The notes under the pieces: generated by a model | Seen by the model: only the letters and a program-made list of their open reading frames with translations | What the model was told of the DNA's origin: nothing | The model's database searches: none | Assembly (NCBI GenBank): GCA_016432325.1 | Contig: CP066684.1 | Coordinates: 62,001 to 126,000, forward strand | Length of the DNA stretch: 64,000 bases | Origin: Candidatus Aenigmatarchaeota archaeon | GTDB taxonomy: Archaea; Aenigmatarchaeota; Aenigmatarchaeia; PWEA01; JACQIF01 | Direction: 5' to 3' | Shown: positions 1 through 7,211 of the stretch, piece after piece | How positions within the stretch are numbered: the stretch's first letter is position 1 | How the letters are laid out: every line of letters starts with the position of its first letter | Made by a program: the position numbers and the translations under genes

Positions 1-825
1 CTCATCGCGGTCGACGCGGTGAAGGGGTCGCCGAGCTTCAACCAGCCCATCGCCGTGCCGGTCTCTGTTCTCGACGCCCCTCCTCTTCTCGTTCTCGGTT
101 TCCGTTGTTACGCCGCCTCCGGACGCTCTTCTGTCGCATCGTTTGACGTCTATGCGGACGGCGTTCCGAAAGAACTGCGCGTCAGTCTCAAGTCGAAGCA
201 CAAGGCGGCCGACGTGGAAAAGAACAAGAACGTCGACAACGTGAGGCTCATCGTATCCACGCAGCCGACGAAGAGCGGAATCGCGAAGAAGACCCCTGAA
301 ATATTCGAAGTCGACATAGGAGGCAAACTCGGCGAAAAGATAAAGTACGCCAGCGAAAAGCTCGGCAAGGAGATAACGGTCGGCGAGGTTTTCAACGAGG
401 GACAGTTCATCGACGTCACTGCGATAACGAAGGGCAAGGGTTTCCAGGGAGTTGTCAAGCGCTTCGGCATCCGCGTCCGCGGCCGCAAGGACGAGCAGGG
501 CCACAGGAAGATAGGCATCCACGGCCCTGAGCGCATGGGACGCATACTCTACAGCGTTCCGATGGCAGGACAGCTTGGGTTCTTCAGGCGCACCGAACAC
601 AACAAGCAGATATTCAGGATATCAAGCGACGGCTTCTCTCCGAAAGGCGGCTTCGTCGGCTACGGCGCGGTCCCCAAAACAATGATATTCCTCAAAGGCT
701 CCATTCCGGGCTCCAAGAAGAGGCTAGTCGTTCTGCGCGCCCCTCTCAGGGCCTCATCGAAAGGATACCCGATCGCAATACAGGAAGTCAGCGTTGCGAG
801 CCAGCAGGGCATGAAGACTCGGTGA
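1..825 (+). CDS. rpl3: Ribosomal protein uL3, 5' end cut by window edge
   Basis: Large-subunit protein uL3, which binds 23S rRNA near the peptidyl transferase centre. The frame is open from base 1, so the N-terminus lies outside the window; a GTG at 19 is internal, not the start. The visible 274 codons hold family hallmarks: KGSPSFNQP near the N-terminus, the GKGFQGVVKRFG segment and the loop GQLGFFRRTEHNKQI. It is the first gene seen of the superoperon, and its stop at 823-825 lies 4 nt before uL4. Archaeal uL3 is usually about 330-350 residues, so roughly 60-70 are missing upstream. Confidence 0.95.
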   Translation, partial: LIAVDAVKGSPSFNQPIAVPVSVLDAPPLLVLGFRCYAASGRSSVASFDVYADGVPKELRVSLKSKHKAADVEKNKNVDNVRLIVSTQPTKSGIAKKTPEIFEVDIGGKLGEKIKYASEKLGKEITVGEVFNEGQFIDVTAITKGKGFQGVVKRFGIRVRGRKDEQGHRKIGIHGPERMGRILYSVPMAGQLGFFRRTEHNKQIFRISSDGFSPKGGFVGYGAVPKTMIFLKGSIPGSKKRLVVLRAPLRASSKGYPIAIQEVSVASQQGMKTR

Positions 826-829
826 TTGA

Positions 830-1630
830 ATGGCGGATGTTCACGGACTCGACGGGAAGAAAACGGGCACGATCGAATTGCCCAAGGTCTTCCAGACGCC
901 GTACAGGCCGGACCTGATAGCGCGCGCCGTGCTGGCGTACCAGTCCGCGCGCAGGCAGGCGTACGGCACGGACCCGAAGGCAGGCATGCGCTCAAGCGCC
1001 CACTACCACGGTTACAGGAAGTTCCGCCCTGAAGTTGTGATGATGAACAGGGAGATGGCCCGTCTGCCGCGCATCCACGGCGACGCGCCGGCGCACCTCG
1101 GAATGCGCGCGCGTCTCGTTTCAGGAGCAGTCGGCGGTCGCACGGTCCACGGCCCCCGCTCGGCGCGGATCTGGACACAGAAGCTGAACGTACGCGAGCG
1201 CATAGCCGCGATAAGGAGCGCGATAGCAGCCACAACGCGGGCCGACCTGGTGGCGGCGAGACGCCACGCATATACGGGCAGCGTTCCTCTGGTCGTTGCA
1301 GACGACATCCAGAACGTCAAGAAGACCAAGGAGCTCGTCAAGACTCTGCTCGCCTTGGGACTCGAAAAAGAAATAGAACGCACTTCGGAGAAGCGCGTGA
1401 GAGCCGGCCGCGGCAAGATGCGCGGCCGCAGGTACAAGGTCAGGAAGGGACCGTTGCTCGTCGTTTCAAAAGACGGCGGAATCGTCAAAGCCGCCGCAGG
1501 CGTGCTGGGCATGGACGTGGCTCACGTTCGCGGTCTTAACGCCGAGCTTCTGGCTCCGGGAACGCAGAGCGGACGATTGACCATCTGGAGCAAGTCGGCG
1601 GTCGAAGAGATTGGAAAAAAATACGCGTGA
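830..1630 (+). CDS. rpl4: Ribosomal protein uL4
   Basis: Large-subunit protein uL4 (266 aa), which lines the peptide exit tunnel. The N-terminal globular part contains the extended loop region (HYHGYRKFRPE, then GAVGGRTVHGPR) typical of archaeal and eukaryotic uL4. A basic C-terminal stretch (RAGRGKMRGRRYKVRKGPL) precedes the final alpha/beta segment with LTIWSKSAVEEI. ATG 830 follows the uL3 stop by 4 nt, within GGTGATTGA, which gives an acceptable ribosome binding site. uL23 follows 5 nt later. Confidence 0.95.
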   Translation: MADVHGLDGKKTGTIELPKVFQTPYRPDLIARAVLAYQSARRQAYGTDPKAGMRSSAHYHGYRKFRPEVVMMNREMARLPRIHGDAPAHLGMRARLVSGAVGGRTVHGPRSARIWTQKLNVRERIAAIRSAIAATTRADLVAARRHAYTGSVPLVVADDIQNVKKTKELVKTLLALGLEKEIERTSEKRVRAGRGKMRGRRYKVRKGPLLVVSKDGGIVKAAAGVLGMDVAHVRGLNAELLAPGTQSGRLTIWSKSAVEEIGKKYA

Positions 1631-1635
1631 TTGTT

Positions 1636-2010
1636 ATGAGTGAAGAAAAGACGGTCAAGACGGCGACAAAAGCGGTAAAAAAGGCCGCTCCGAAGAAAGA
1701 CGCAAAGGTGAAACCGAAGGCCGGAGCGCGCACGGACGCCGTTCCCACGGTAGACCCGTGGACGATACTGCAGTATCCCCATCTGACAGAAAAAAGCCTC
1801 GGAATGGTCGACAGCAGGAATACGCTTGTGTTCGTCGTCGATCCGCGCGTGACGAAGCGACAGGTCAGGTGGGCAGTCGAGCGCGCATTCGGTGTGCGTG
1901 TCGTCTCGGTCAACACTCTGAACGACATGATGAACAGGAAGCGCGCGTTTGTCAAACTCGCCAAGGAGAACAGCGCGCTTGACATCGCGACAAGATTGGG
2001 AATGGTGTAG
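1636..2010 (+). CDS. rpl23: Ribosomal protein uL23 with basic N-terminal tail
   Basis: Large-subunit protein uL23 (124 aa), at the exit of the peptide tunnel and part of the SRP docking site. The conserved domain starts near residue 42 (ILQYPHLTEKSLGMVDSRNTLVFVV) and ends with ALDIATRLGMV. The first 40 residues are rich in Lys and Ala and look disordered. This tail makes the protein longer than the usual 82-90 aa archaeal uL23. I chose ATG 1636; the in-frame GTG at 1627 overlaps the uL4 stop and is less likely. Confidence 0.94.
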   Translation: MSEEKTVKTATKAVKKAAPKKDAKVKPKAGARTDAVPTVDPWTILQYPHLTEKSLGMVDSRNTLVFVVDPRVTKRQVRWAVERAFGVRVVSVNTLNDMMNRKRAFVKLAKENSALDIATRLGMV

Positions 2011-2013
2011 TAA

Positions 2014-2697
2014 ATGGGAAAGGTCATTCGTGCACAGAAGAAGGGCAAGTCGCCGAAGTACTGGGCGCCTTCGCACAGGCATCCGGGCCTGCCCAAGTAC
2101 ATCGAAGGAACGCTCGTCGTGAAAGACATAATCCACGGGGTCGCGCGCAACACGCCTCTGCTCAGGGTTCAGGGCGCGAACGCGTCGGCGCTGATGATAG
2201 CGTCGGAAGGCGTCGCGACAGGGGACACCGTCTCTGTAGGCGCAGGGGAGACCAAGCCCGGGAACGTCCTTCCTCTCGCGCAGATACCGGAAGGCGTTCC
2301 GATATTCAACATCGAGGCCCAGCCAGGCGACAACGGCGCTTACGCGCGCAGCGGCGGTTCATTCGCATTCATAGTTTCCAAGAGCGCGGGGGTTGTCGTT
2401 CGTCTCCCGTCCAAGAAGACACGCACGTTCAATCCGTCGTGCCGCGCAACGATCGGAACGCCGGCAGGAGCCGGACGCAAGGACAAGCCCTTCGTGAGCG
2501 CAGGCGCGCGCTTCCACTATATGAAGGCCCGCGGCAAGGCGTACCCTGTCGTGAGCGGCGACAAGATGAACGCGGTGGACCACCCGTTCGGCGGCCGAAC
2601 CAAGAAGGGAATCCCGAAGACCGTGTCGCGCAACGCGCCTCCTGGCGCGAAGGTCGGCTCGATAGCCGCGAGCCGCACGGGACGCAGGAAGAAGTGA
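2014..2697 (+). CDS. rpl2: Ribosomal protein uL2
   Basis: Large-subunit protein uL2 (227 aa), needed for subunit association and peptidyl transferase architecture. Seen are the N-terminal archaeal motif (SPKYWAPSHRHPG), the OB-like beta barrel with VHDIIH-like KDIIHGVARNTPLL, and the C-terminal SH3-like domain. The functional loop near the C-terminus reads NAVDHPFGGRTK, which carries the conserved His. The start lies 3 nt after the uL23 stop. It is slightly shorter than the typical 235-240 aa. Confidence 0.95.
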   Translation: MGKVIRAQKKGKSPKYWAPSHRHPGLPKYIEGTLVVKDIIHGVARNTPLLRVQGANASALMIASEGVATGDTVSVGAGETKPGNVLPLAQIPEGVPIFNIEAQPGDNGAYARSGGSFAFIVSKSAGVVVRLPSKKTRTFNPSCRATIGTPAGAGRKDKPFVSAGARFHYMKARGKAYPVVSGDKMNAVDHPFGGRTKKGIPKTVSRNAPPGAKVGSIAASRTGRRKK

Positions 2698-2703
2698 TGA
2701 GAG

Positions 2704-2898
2704 ATGCCAATTTACACAGTTAAGATAACCGCGGAGTGCGAGACGGTATACGAGTTGCGCGACGAAGAAATTGATATCGTTGGCGGTTGGGGCATGGACG
2801 CCGAATCTGCCGAGAGTCTCGTAAAGAGGTTGGGGAAGGTTGCGCGAGAGGGGCTGCCCGGGACTACAGGTCCGACAGACATGCATTACGAAATATGA
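2704..2898 (+). CDS. Small unknown protein inside ribosomal operon
   Basis: A 64-residue acidic protein between uL2 and uS19, a position that holds no gene in the standard archaeal operon. The N-terminus (MPIYTVKITAECETVYELRDEEIDI) is predicted to alternate beta strands, and the middle (AESAESLVKRLGKVARE) looks helical. No membrane segment, signal peptide or metal motif is seen. It is in the same strand and spacing as its neighbours (6 nt after uL2, 11 nt before uS19), so it is probably cotranscribed. Function not recognised. Confidence 0.6.
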   Translation: MPIYTVKITAECETVYELRDEEIDIVGGWGMDAESAESLVKRLGKVAREGLPGTTGPTDMHYEI

Positions 2899-2909
2899 GT
2901 TGACGACGA

Positions 2910-3287
2910 ATGGCAAAAGAATATCTCTATCGCGGGCGCACGGTTGAAGATTTGAAGAAGCTGAGCCTCGAGGAGTTTGTGACGCTGCTGCCGTCCCGCG
3001 CGCGACGCTCTTTAAAGCGCGGCCTGTCCGACGACCAGAAAACTCTGCTCAAGGACATTCGCGCAAACGCGAGCGTGAAAACGCACGTGCGCGATCTCGT
3101 GATACTGCCCGAGATGGTCGGGAAGAAAATATCGGTGTACAACGGGAAGGAGTTCGTCTCATTCGACGTGATACCGCAGATGATAGGCTTCAGGCTCGGG
3201 GATTTCGCGATAACGATAAAGGAAGTCAAACACTCTTCGCCGGGCATGGGCGCCACGCGTTCGTCCAAGTTCGTGCCGTTGAAGTAA
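2910..3287 (+). CDS. rps19: Ribosomal protein uS19
   Basis: Small-subunit head protein uS19 (125 aa), which contacts uS13 and 16S rRNA near the A site. The core motif VRDLVILPEMVGKKISVYNGKEF and the tail GFRLGDFAITIKEVKHSSPG are typical of archaeal uS19 (archaeal S15-eukaryote type). The N-terminal 50 residues hold the LLPSRARRSLKRGL segment shared with eukaryotic RPS15. It precedes uL22 by one base, so the two are likely translationally coupled. Confidence 0.95.
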   Translation: MAKEYLYRGRTVEDLKKLSLEEFVTLLPSRARRSLKRGLSDDQKTLLKDIRANASVKTHVRDLVILPEMVGKKISVYNGKEFVSFDVIPQMIGFRLGDFAITIKEVKHSSPGMGATRSSKFVPLK

Positions 3288-3288
3288 G

Positions 3289-3855
3289 GTGGTTCGTATT
3301 GTAGGATATCCGGTTCAGATAGGGGAAAGGGAAGCGAAGGCCGCGATAGTCTACGCTCCTGTCTCGACCAGAAACTCGCGGGCCGTGTGCAGGCGCATCA
3401 ACGGGATGCCCCTCGAAGCCGCAAAGAAGTATCTGGGAAGCCTGCTCGATGAAAGCGCGAACATAAACGGCCGCCACCACACGTTCGCGGCCGAACAGAT
3501 ACTCGTGCTGCTCGAGAGCGCGCAGAAGAACGCCGAGTTCAGGGGGCTCGGCAAGACGCGCATCCGCACGATAATCGCGGAAGAGGCGCGCCGCATGATA
3601 CGCCGCAAGCGCAAGGGCGGCCGGCAGTTCAAGCTCACGCATCTCAAGGTCGTGCTCCAGGAGGTAGAGAAGCCGAAGGAAGGCGCCAAGAAAGGCCCCA
3701 AGGCAATGGAGACAGCGACCGAAAAGAAAGCAGGCGACGCGGCTGCGGACAAGAAATCAGAAGAGACGGTCGAAAAGCAGACAGGCGAAGAAAAAACAGA
3801 GAAGACCGAACACGCGAAGGAAAAGAAACACGAAAAACACGAACACGCTCACTAG
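3289..3855 (+). CDS. rpl22: Ribosomal protein uL22 with long charged C-terminal tail
   Basis: Large-subunit protein uL22 (188 aa), whose loop lines the exit tunnel. Residues 1-125 form the conserved domain (NSRAVCRRINGMPLEAAKKYL, then KGGRQFKLTHLKVVLQE). Residues 126-188 form an extra tail rich in Lys, Glu, Thr and Ala that ends in a His-rich patch (KKHEKHEHAH). The tail has no counterpart in standard uL22 (about 150-155 aa) and is probably disordered. The start is GTG 3289, set just after the uS19 stop, preceded by AGTAAGGTGG. Confidence 0.93.
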   Translation: MVRIVGYPVQIGEREAKAAIVYAPVSTRNSRAVCRRINGMPLEAAKKYLGSLLDESANINGRHHTFAAEQILVLLESAQKNAEFRGLGKTRIRTIIAEEARRMIRRKRKGGRQFKLTHLKVVLQEVEKPKEGAKKGPKAMETATEKKAGDAAADKKSEETVEKQTGEEKTEKTEHAKEKKHEKHEHAH

Positions 3856-3865
3856 GTGTGACGAT

Positions 3866-4801
3866 ATGGCAAGCATCAAAAAGACATTCGTGAACAAGGG
3901 CATAAGGAAACTGACGATAGAGGAGTACCTCAGGAACAGCTTCCAGAAGGCGGGTTACTCGCACTCGGACATCAGGCGCACGCCTTTGGGGATGCAGATA
4001 ACCGTTCACGCCGACCGCGTGGGCCTCATAATCGGCAGGGGAGGCCAGACCATAAACGCGATGACCGAGAAACTTGAAAAGGATTACGGGCTCGAGAACC
4101 CGAGGCTCAACGTGGAAGAGATAGGCAAGCCGTTCCTCAACGCGAAAATCGTCGCCGAGGAGATAAAGAACGCGGTGGAGAAAAAGGTCAACCACCGCAA
4201 GATTTGCAACATCATGATGCAGAGAATACTTGCAGCCGGCGCAGTCGGATGCCAGATACGCATAAGCGGTCGCATAGGAGGCGCCAAGTCGCGCAGGGAC
4301 AAGTTCAACATCGGTTACCTGAAGCACTCCGGGCAGTATGCGAAGGATCTCGTGGACACGGCCACGGTGGAAGCGCAGACGAAGCTCTCTTCGATAGGCA
4401 TCAAGGTCAAGATAATGAGATCGAAGCCGGAGGCGGACATAGCGTCGCTGCGCGCAATCATGGAGAAGAGACCCGAGGCGGCGCAGGCCGTTCAGCTCAG
4501 ATGCCCTGTCTGCAGCAAGGATTACGACAACGAACGTTCGCTCAAGATACATATCGGTCAGAGACACCCGGAGGCGCAGGCGCCTGTCGCATCCGCGCAG
4601 GCGGACGCGTCGCCGCCTCAGGAAGACACCAAAGTCGCGCAGCTGCTCGAAGGCAACGTCTCAGACGTCAGGAAGAAGATAGAAGATGCCAGAAGGCCGG
4701 ACGTCAAACTGCTGCTCAGGTCCGAAAAGGAAGGCAAGAACAGGAAAGGAGTCGTCGAGTATCTGGAGAGACGCGTTGCGGAGAAGGAGGCGAAATCGTA
4801 A
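3866..4801 (+). CDS. rps3: Ribosomal protein uS3 fused to a C2H2 zinc finger
   Basis: Small-subunit protein uS3 (311 aa), at the mRNA entry channel. Residues 1-200 are canonical: an N-terminal domain, a KH domain with the GLIIGRGGQTI loop, and the C-terminal uS3 domain (GRIGGAKSRRDKFNIGYLKHSG). An extra C-terminal module follows. It contains Cys213 and Cys216, then His229 and His234 (C-x2-C-x12-H-x4-H), which is a C2H2 zinc finger. After that come an Ala/Pro linker and a helical basic region (LLLRSEKEGKNRKGVVEYLERR). Standard archaeal uS3 is about 210-250 aa without the finger. The stop overlaps the uL29 start by one base. Confidence 0.95.
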   Translation: MASIKKTFVNKGIRKLTIEEYLRNSFQKAGYSHSDIRRTPLGMQITVHADRVGLIIGRGGQTINAMTEKLEKDYGLENPRLNVEEIGKPFLNAKIVAEEIKNAVEKKVNHRKICNIMMQRILAAGAVGCQIRISGRIGGAKSRRDKFNIGYLKHSGQYAKDLVDTATVEAQTKLSSIGIKVKIMRSKPEADIASLRAIMEKRPEAAQAVQLRCPVCSKDYDNERSLKIHIGQRHPEAQAPVASAQADASPPQEDTKVAQLLEGNVSDVRKKIEDARRPDVKLLLRSEKEGKNRKGVVEYLERRVAEKEAKS

Positions 4802-5037
4802 TGAGCATCATACGCGCGAAGGAGATGAGGTCGATGGAAGAGCGGGAACTTCGCAAGCGCGTCGACGAGTTGAGACTCGAGCTTACGAAATCGCAGGCTC
4901 AGGTGGCCATAGGCGGCGCGCCGCCGAATCCGGGCAGGATAGGGGAGATAAAGAGAACAATCGCACGCGCGTTGACGATAAGGAGGGAGCGCGCATCAAA
5001 GTCACAATCGCAGAAACCCGCAAAACGAGGTGCATGA
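4801..5037 (+). CDS. rpl29: Ribosomal protein uL29
   Basis: Large-subunit protein uL29 (78 aa), a two-helix protein near the exit tunnel. The pattern AKEMRSMEERELRKRVDELRLELTKSQ, then PPNPGRIGEIKRTIARALT, is the family signature. It has a short basic tail. ATG 4801 shares its first base with the uS3 stop (TAATG), consistent with translational coupling. Its own stop at 5035-5037 lies inside a hairpin that precedes aIF1. Confidence 0.94.
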   Translation: MSIIRAKEMRSMEERELRKRVDELRLELTKSQAQVAIGGAPPNPGRIGEIKRTIARALTIRRERASKSQSQKPAKRGA

Positions 5038-5050
5038 AACATGGTTTCAT
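5034..5050 (+). repeat. GAAAC/GTTTC hairpin before aIF1
   Basis: Inverted repeat with 7-nt arms ATGAAAC and GTTTCAT around the loop ATG. It contains the uL29 stop codon and ends about 25 nt before the aIF1 ribosome binding site. It is one of at least a dozen similar palindromes in the window and could fold in the mRNA between uL29 and aIF1. Confidence 0.7.
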
Positions 5051-5075
5051 ACCTCCTCGCTTCGAAAAAATCCAG

Positions 5076-5090
5076 AGGTGACAAGAAATA
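5076..5090 (+). promoter_or_regulatory. Ribosome binding site and ATA start codon of aIF1
   Basis: AGGTGA at 5076-5081 matches the archaeal anti-Shine-Dalgarno region well and lies 6 nt before ATA at 5088-5090. A stop codon in frame with aIF1 lies at 5079-5081, inside the binding site, so translation cannot begin further upstream. No ATG, GTG or TTG occurs in frame before the zinc-ribbon codons. The next in-frame ATG (5145) has no binding site. Confidence 0.7.
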
Positions 5091-5414
5091 GCAGAAGTAT
5101 GCCCCAACTGCGGGCTTCCAAAGGCTCTGTGCGTCTGCGAGACGATGGCCAAGGAGAGCGAGAAGATAAAAATCTCCGTGGAGAACAGGCGATTCGGCAA
5201 GGACGTTACGATAGTCGAAAACGTCCTTGAGGGCATGAATCCCCAGATGATAACGAAGACGCTAAAGCAGAAACTCGCGTGCGGCGGGACATACAAGAAC
5301 GGCCGCATAGAACTGCAGGGCGACCACCTGAGACGCGCCGAGGAAATCCTCGTCTCACTGGGGTTCGACAAGGCGCAGATAGAGAAAGGCGGCAGAAAAA
5401 GGATGGGCCGGTGA
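5088..5414 (+). CDS. Translation initiation factor aIF1 (SUI1 family), ATA start
   Basis: Archaeal aIF1 (108 aa) monitors start-codon choice on the small subunit. The SUI1 domain spans roughly residues 25-105 (RRFGKDVTIVENV, then LKQKLACGGTYKNGRIELQGDH). An N-terminal zinc ribbon, as in other archaeal homologues, has Cys5, Cys8, Cys15 and Cys17 (CPNCGLPKALCVC). This ribbon is in frame only if translation starts at ATA 5088, preceded by a well-spaced AGGTGA. Starting at ATG 5145 would delete the ribbon and use a site with no ribosome binding site. The stop overlaps the Rpp29 start by one base (TGATG). Confidence 0.9.
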   Translation: MAEVCPNCGLPKALCVCETMAKESEKIKISVENRRFGKDVTIVENVLEGMNPQMITKTLKQKLACGGTYKNGRIELQGDHLRRAEEILVSLGFDKAQIEKGGRKRMGR

Positions 5415-5698
5415 TGCGTACGATAACTCCGGGAAACGTCGTGAATCATGAGCTGATAGGGTTGAAGGTGAAGGTCGTGGAAGCGGATAATAAGGCACAG
5501 AAGGGAATCGAAGGCCGCGTCGTCGACGAGACGAAGGGCTCGCTCGTCGTGGAAACGCAAAGAGGAGAGAAGAAAGTGGATAAGAAAGGACGAACGTTCG
5601 CATTCACAATCCCAAGCGGGAAGCGCGTGCGCGTCGACGGAAACGTCATCGCGTATCGACCGGAAGACCGCATCAAGCGAAGATTGGAGAAGTGGTGA
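5414..5698 (+). CDS. rnp1: RNase P protein component 1 (Rpp29/Pop4)
   Basis: Protein subunit of archaeal RNase P (94 aa), which trims the 5' leader of pre-tRNAs with the RNase P RNA. The Sm-like barrel shows as NHELIGLKVKVVEADNKAQKGIEGRVVDETKGSL, followed by VDKKGRTFAFTIP and a basic end. Position between aIF1 and uS17 is the classic archaeal order. ATG 5414 overlaps the aIF1 stop; GTG 5411 is an alternative one codon upstream. Confidence 0.92.
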   Translation: MRTITPGNVVNHELIGLKVKVVEADNKAQKGIEGRVVDETKGSLVVETQRGEKKVDKKGRTFAFTIPSGKRVRVDGNVIAYRPEDRIKRRLEKW

Positions 5699-5701
5699 AG
5701 G

Positions 5702-5887
5702 ATGAAAGTAATCGAGGTTAGAGACAAGAGGAGAGTCGAACACTATCTGGTTCCCTCCGGAACGCTGGCGGATTTGGAGAGAAAGGCGATAGCGCTCGAT
5801 GACGTGATTCCGCTCTGCGATAGACTGCCCGAATACAAAGGGCATGTCGATTATACAGTAACGCTTGAGAGAAAGGTGGCGAAATGA
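5702..5887 (+). CDS. Small unknown protein between rnp1 and uS17
   Basis: A 61-residue protein starting at ATG 5702, after GTGAAGG. Its stop overlaps the uS17 start by 4 nt (ATGA), which supports real translation. Predicted content: strand-rich start (MKVIEVRDKRRVEHYLVPSG), a helix around LADLERKAIALDD, and a final strand (HVDYTVTLERKV). No cysteine pairs or membrane segment. Not part of the standard operon and not recognised. Confidence 0.6.
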   Translation: MKVIEVRDKRRVEHYLVPSGTLADLERKAIALDDVIPLCDRLPEYKGHVDYTVTLERKVAK

Positions 5888-6225
5888 GCGTGCGTGACAT
5901 AGGAATCGACGTGACGAAACCGGCCGGTACGTGCAGCGACGCGAAGTGCCCGTTCCACGGAACTCTGCCCGTGCGCGGTCGAGTCTTCAAAGGCGAAGTG
6001 ATAAGCAGCCTCGCTGCGAAATCCGCCACAGTGCGCTGGGAGTTCGCCCAGTTCGTCACGAAATACGAGCGCTATGCGCGCAGAAACACCAAGGTCGTGG
6101 CTTACAGTCCTTCATGCATAGGCGCCAAGAAGGGCGACATCGTACGAGTCGCGGAGTGCAGGCCTCTGAGCAAGACGAAGCGTTTCGTAGTCATCGAAAA
6201 AGTAACTGCAGGTGAGAAAAAATGA
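5884..6225 (+). CDS. rps17: Ribosomal protein uS17
   Basis: Small-subunit protein uS17 (113 aa), an OB-fold primary 16S rRNA binder. The N-terminal signature DAKCPFHGTLPVRGRVFKGEVIS, then VTKYERYARRNTKVVAYSPSC, is characteristic of archaeal uS17. The C-terminal KGDIVRVAECRPLSKTKRFVVIEKV is conserved. The start overlaps the preceding small gene, implying coupling. Confidence 0.95.
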   Translation: MSVRDIGIDVTKPAGTCSDAKCPFHGTLPVRGRVFKGEVISSLAAKSATVRWEFAQFVTKYERYARRNTKVVAYSPSCIGAKKGDIVRVAECRPLSKTKRFVVIEKVTAGEKK

Positions 6226-6255
6226 AATGTCAACGCCATTTCAGATTTACCTCAC
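6212..6255 (+). repeat. Nested hairpin before uL14
   Basis: Arms TGAAATG (6223-6229) and CATTTCA (6237-6243) enclose a 7-nt loop. An outer stem GTGAG (6212-6216) with CTCAC (6251-6255) can close around it. The hairpin spans the uS17 stop and the spacer before the uL14 binding site, the same arrangement as the element before aIF1. Confidence 0.55.
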
Positions 6256-6281
6256 ACAAGACACAGGAGGTTCGGTAAAAA

Positions 6282-6680
6282 ATGAGACCCGTCTCGGCCA
6301 GGATAATCAAGGGAATCAACCACAGCGCGTGGCTGGACTGCGCGGACAACTCAGGAGCGAAAATCCTCAGGGTGTTCACGGTGAAAGGTTACAAGGGAAC
6401 CAAGCGCCGCATGGTAAAGTGCGGCGTCGGAGACGTCATAATGTGTTCCGTAAAGCGCGGAACCCCGAAGATGAGGGAAGAGACGCCTCTGGCCGTTGTC
6501 ATACGCCAGCGCAAGGAGTACAGGAGATACGACGGCCGCCGCATAAAGTTCGAGGACAACGCGGCCGTACTGGTCAACGATCGCCTGGAGCCGCGCGGCT
6601 CTGAGATCAAGGGCGCGGTGGCAAAAGAGGTAGTGGTCCGGTTCCCGAGCGTCGGGAAGATGGCCAGCATAGTGGTGTAA
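6282..6680 (+). CDS. rpl14: Ribosomal protein uL14
   Basis: Large-subunit protein uL14 (132 aa), a beta-barrel protein at the subunit interface. Seen: LDCADNSGAKILRVFTVKGYKGTKRRM, the GDVIMCSVKRGTPKMREE motif and the IKFEDNAAVLVND segment, all family hallmarks. It begins after AGGAGG in GACACAGGAGGTTCGG, a strong ribosome binding site. uL24 follows 2 nt later. Confidence 0.96.
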   Translation: MRPVSARIIKGINHSAWLDCADNSGAKILRVFTVKGYKGTKRRMVKCGVGDVIMCSVKRGTPKMREETPLAVVIRQRKEYRRYDGRRIKFEDNAAVLVNDRLEPRGSEIKGAVAKEVVVRFPSVGKMASIVV

Positions 6681-6682
6681 AT

Positions 6683-7201
6683 ATGCGCATAAGATCCGTC
6701 CAGCCGAGAAAACAGCGCGCGTACGTGTACAACGCGCCCCTGCACACTCGCCAGAAGCTCGTGCACGCGGCCCTGGACAAGAAACTGCGCAAGGAATACG
6801 GTCGGCGCTCGCTCGCGCTGAGGAAGGGAGACAAGGTCGAAGTGATGAGAGGCTCGTTCGCCGGCGTCAGAGGCGAGATAAAGGAAGTGGACCTCAAAGA
6901 CCTGCGAGTTACGGTGGACGGCGTGAAGAGGAAGAAGGCAGACGGAACCGAAGTGCAGGTTCGCATGCATCCCTCGAATTTGAGAATCATCGAAGCCCTG
7001 GTGGACGACAAGAAACGCGCTCGCATAATAGAGCGTTCGGGAGGCAAGGTCACACTCACAAAGAAAAAGACAGAGAAGGAGGCAAAGGCCGCACACACGG
7101 AAGGGGTAAAGTGTCCCCTATGCAGCGAGACGTTCGAAAACAACGCGGCGGCCAACGTGCACGTGACAGAGAAGCACAAGGAGTACGCACAACAGCAATG
7201 A
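6683..7201 (+). CDS. rpl24: Ribosomal protein uL24 fused to a C2H2 zinc finger
   Basis: Large-subunit protein uL24 (172 aa), an assembly initiator with a KOW motif. Residues 1-120 are archaeal uL24 (RRSLALRKGDKVEVMRGSFAG, KOW, then HPSNLRIIEALVDD). A basic linker leads to Cys144, Cys147, His160 and His165 (C-x2-C-x12-H-x4-H), a C2H2 zinc finger at the very C-terminus. Usual archaeal uL24 is about 120 aa and has no finger. The spacing of the four ligands is identical to the finger on uS3 in the same operon. Confidence 0.95.
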   Translation: MRIRSVQPRKQRAYVYNAPLHTRQKLVHAALDKKLRKEYGRRSLALRKGDKVEVMRGSFAGVRGEIKEVDLKDLRVTVDGVKRKKADGTEVQVRMHPSNLRIIEALVDDKKRARIIERSGGKVTLTKKKTEKEAKAAHTEGVKCPLCSETFENNAAANVHVTEKHKEYAQQQ

Positions 7202-7211
7202 CGGTGAACAT

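Noticed and set aside
4204-4800. Long alternative frame inside uS3 leading into uL29
   Set aside because: It overlaps the well-supported uS3 frame, is Arg/Gln-rich without known motifs, and uL29 has its own start at 4801.
5145-5414. ATG 5145 as the start of aIF1
   Set aside because: It removes the conserved Cys zinc ribbon encoded in frame upstream and has no ribosome binding site, while ATA 5088 has a good one.
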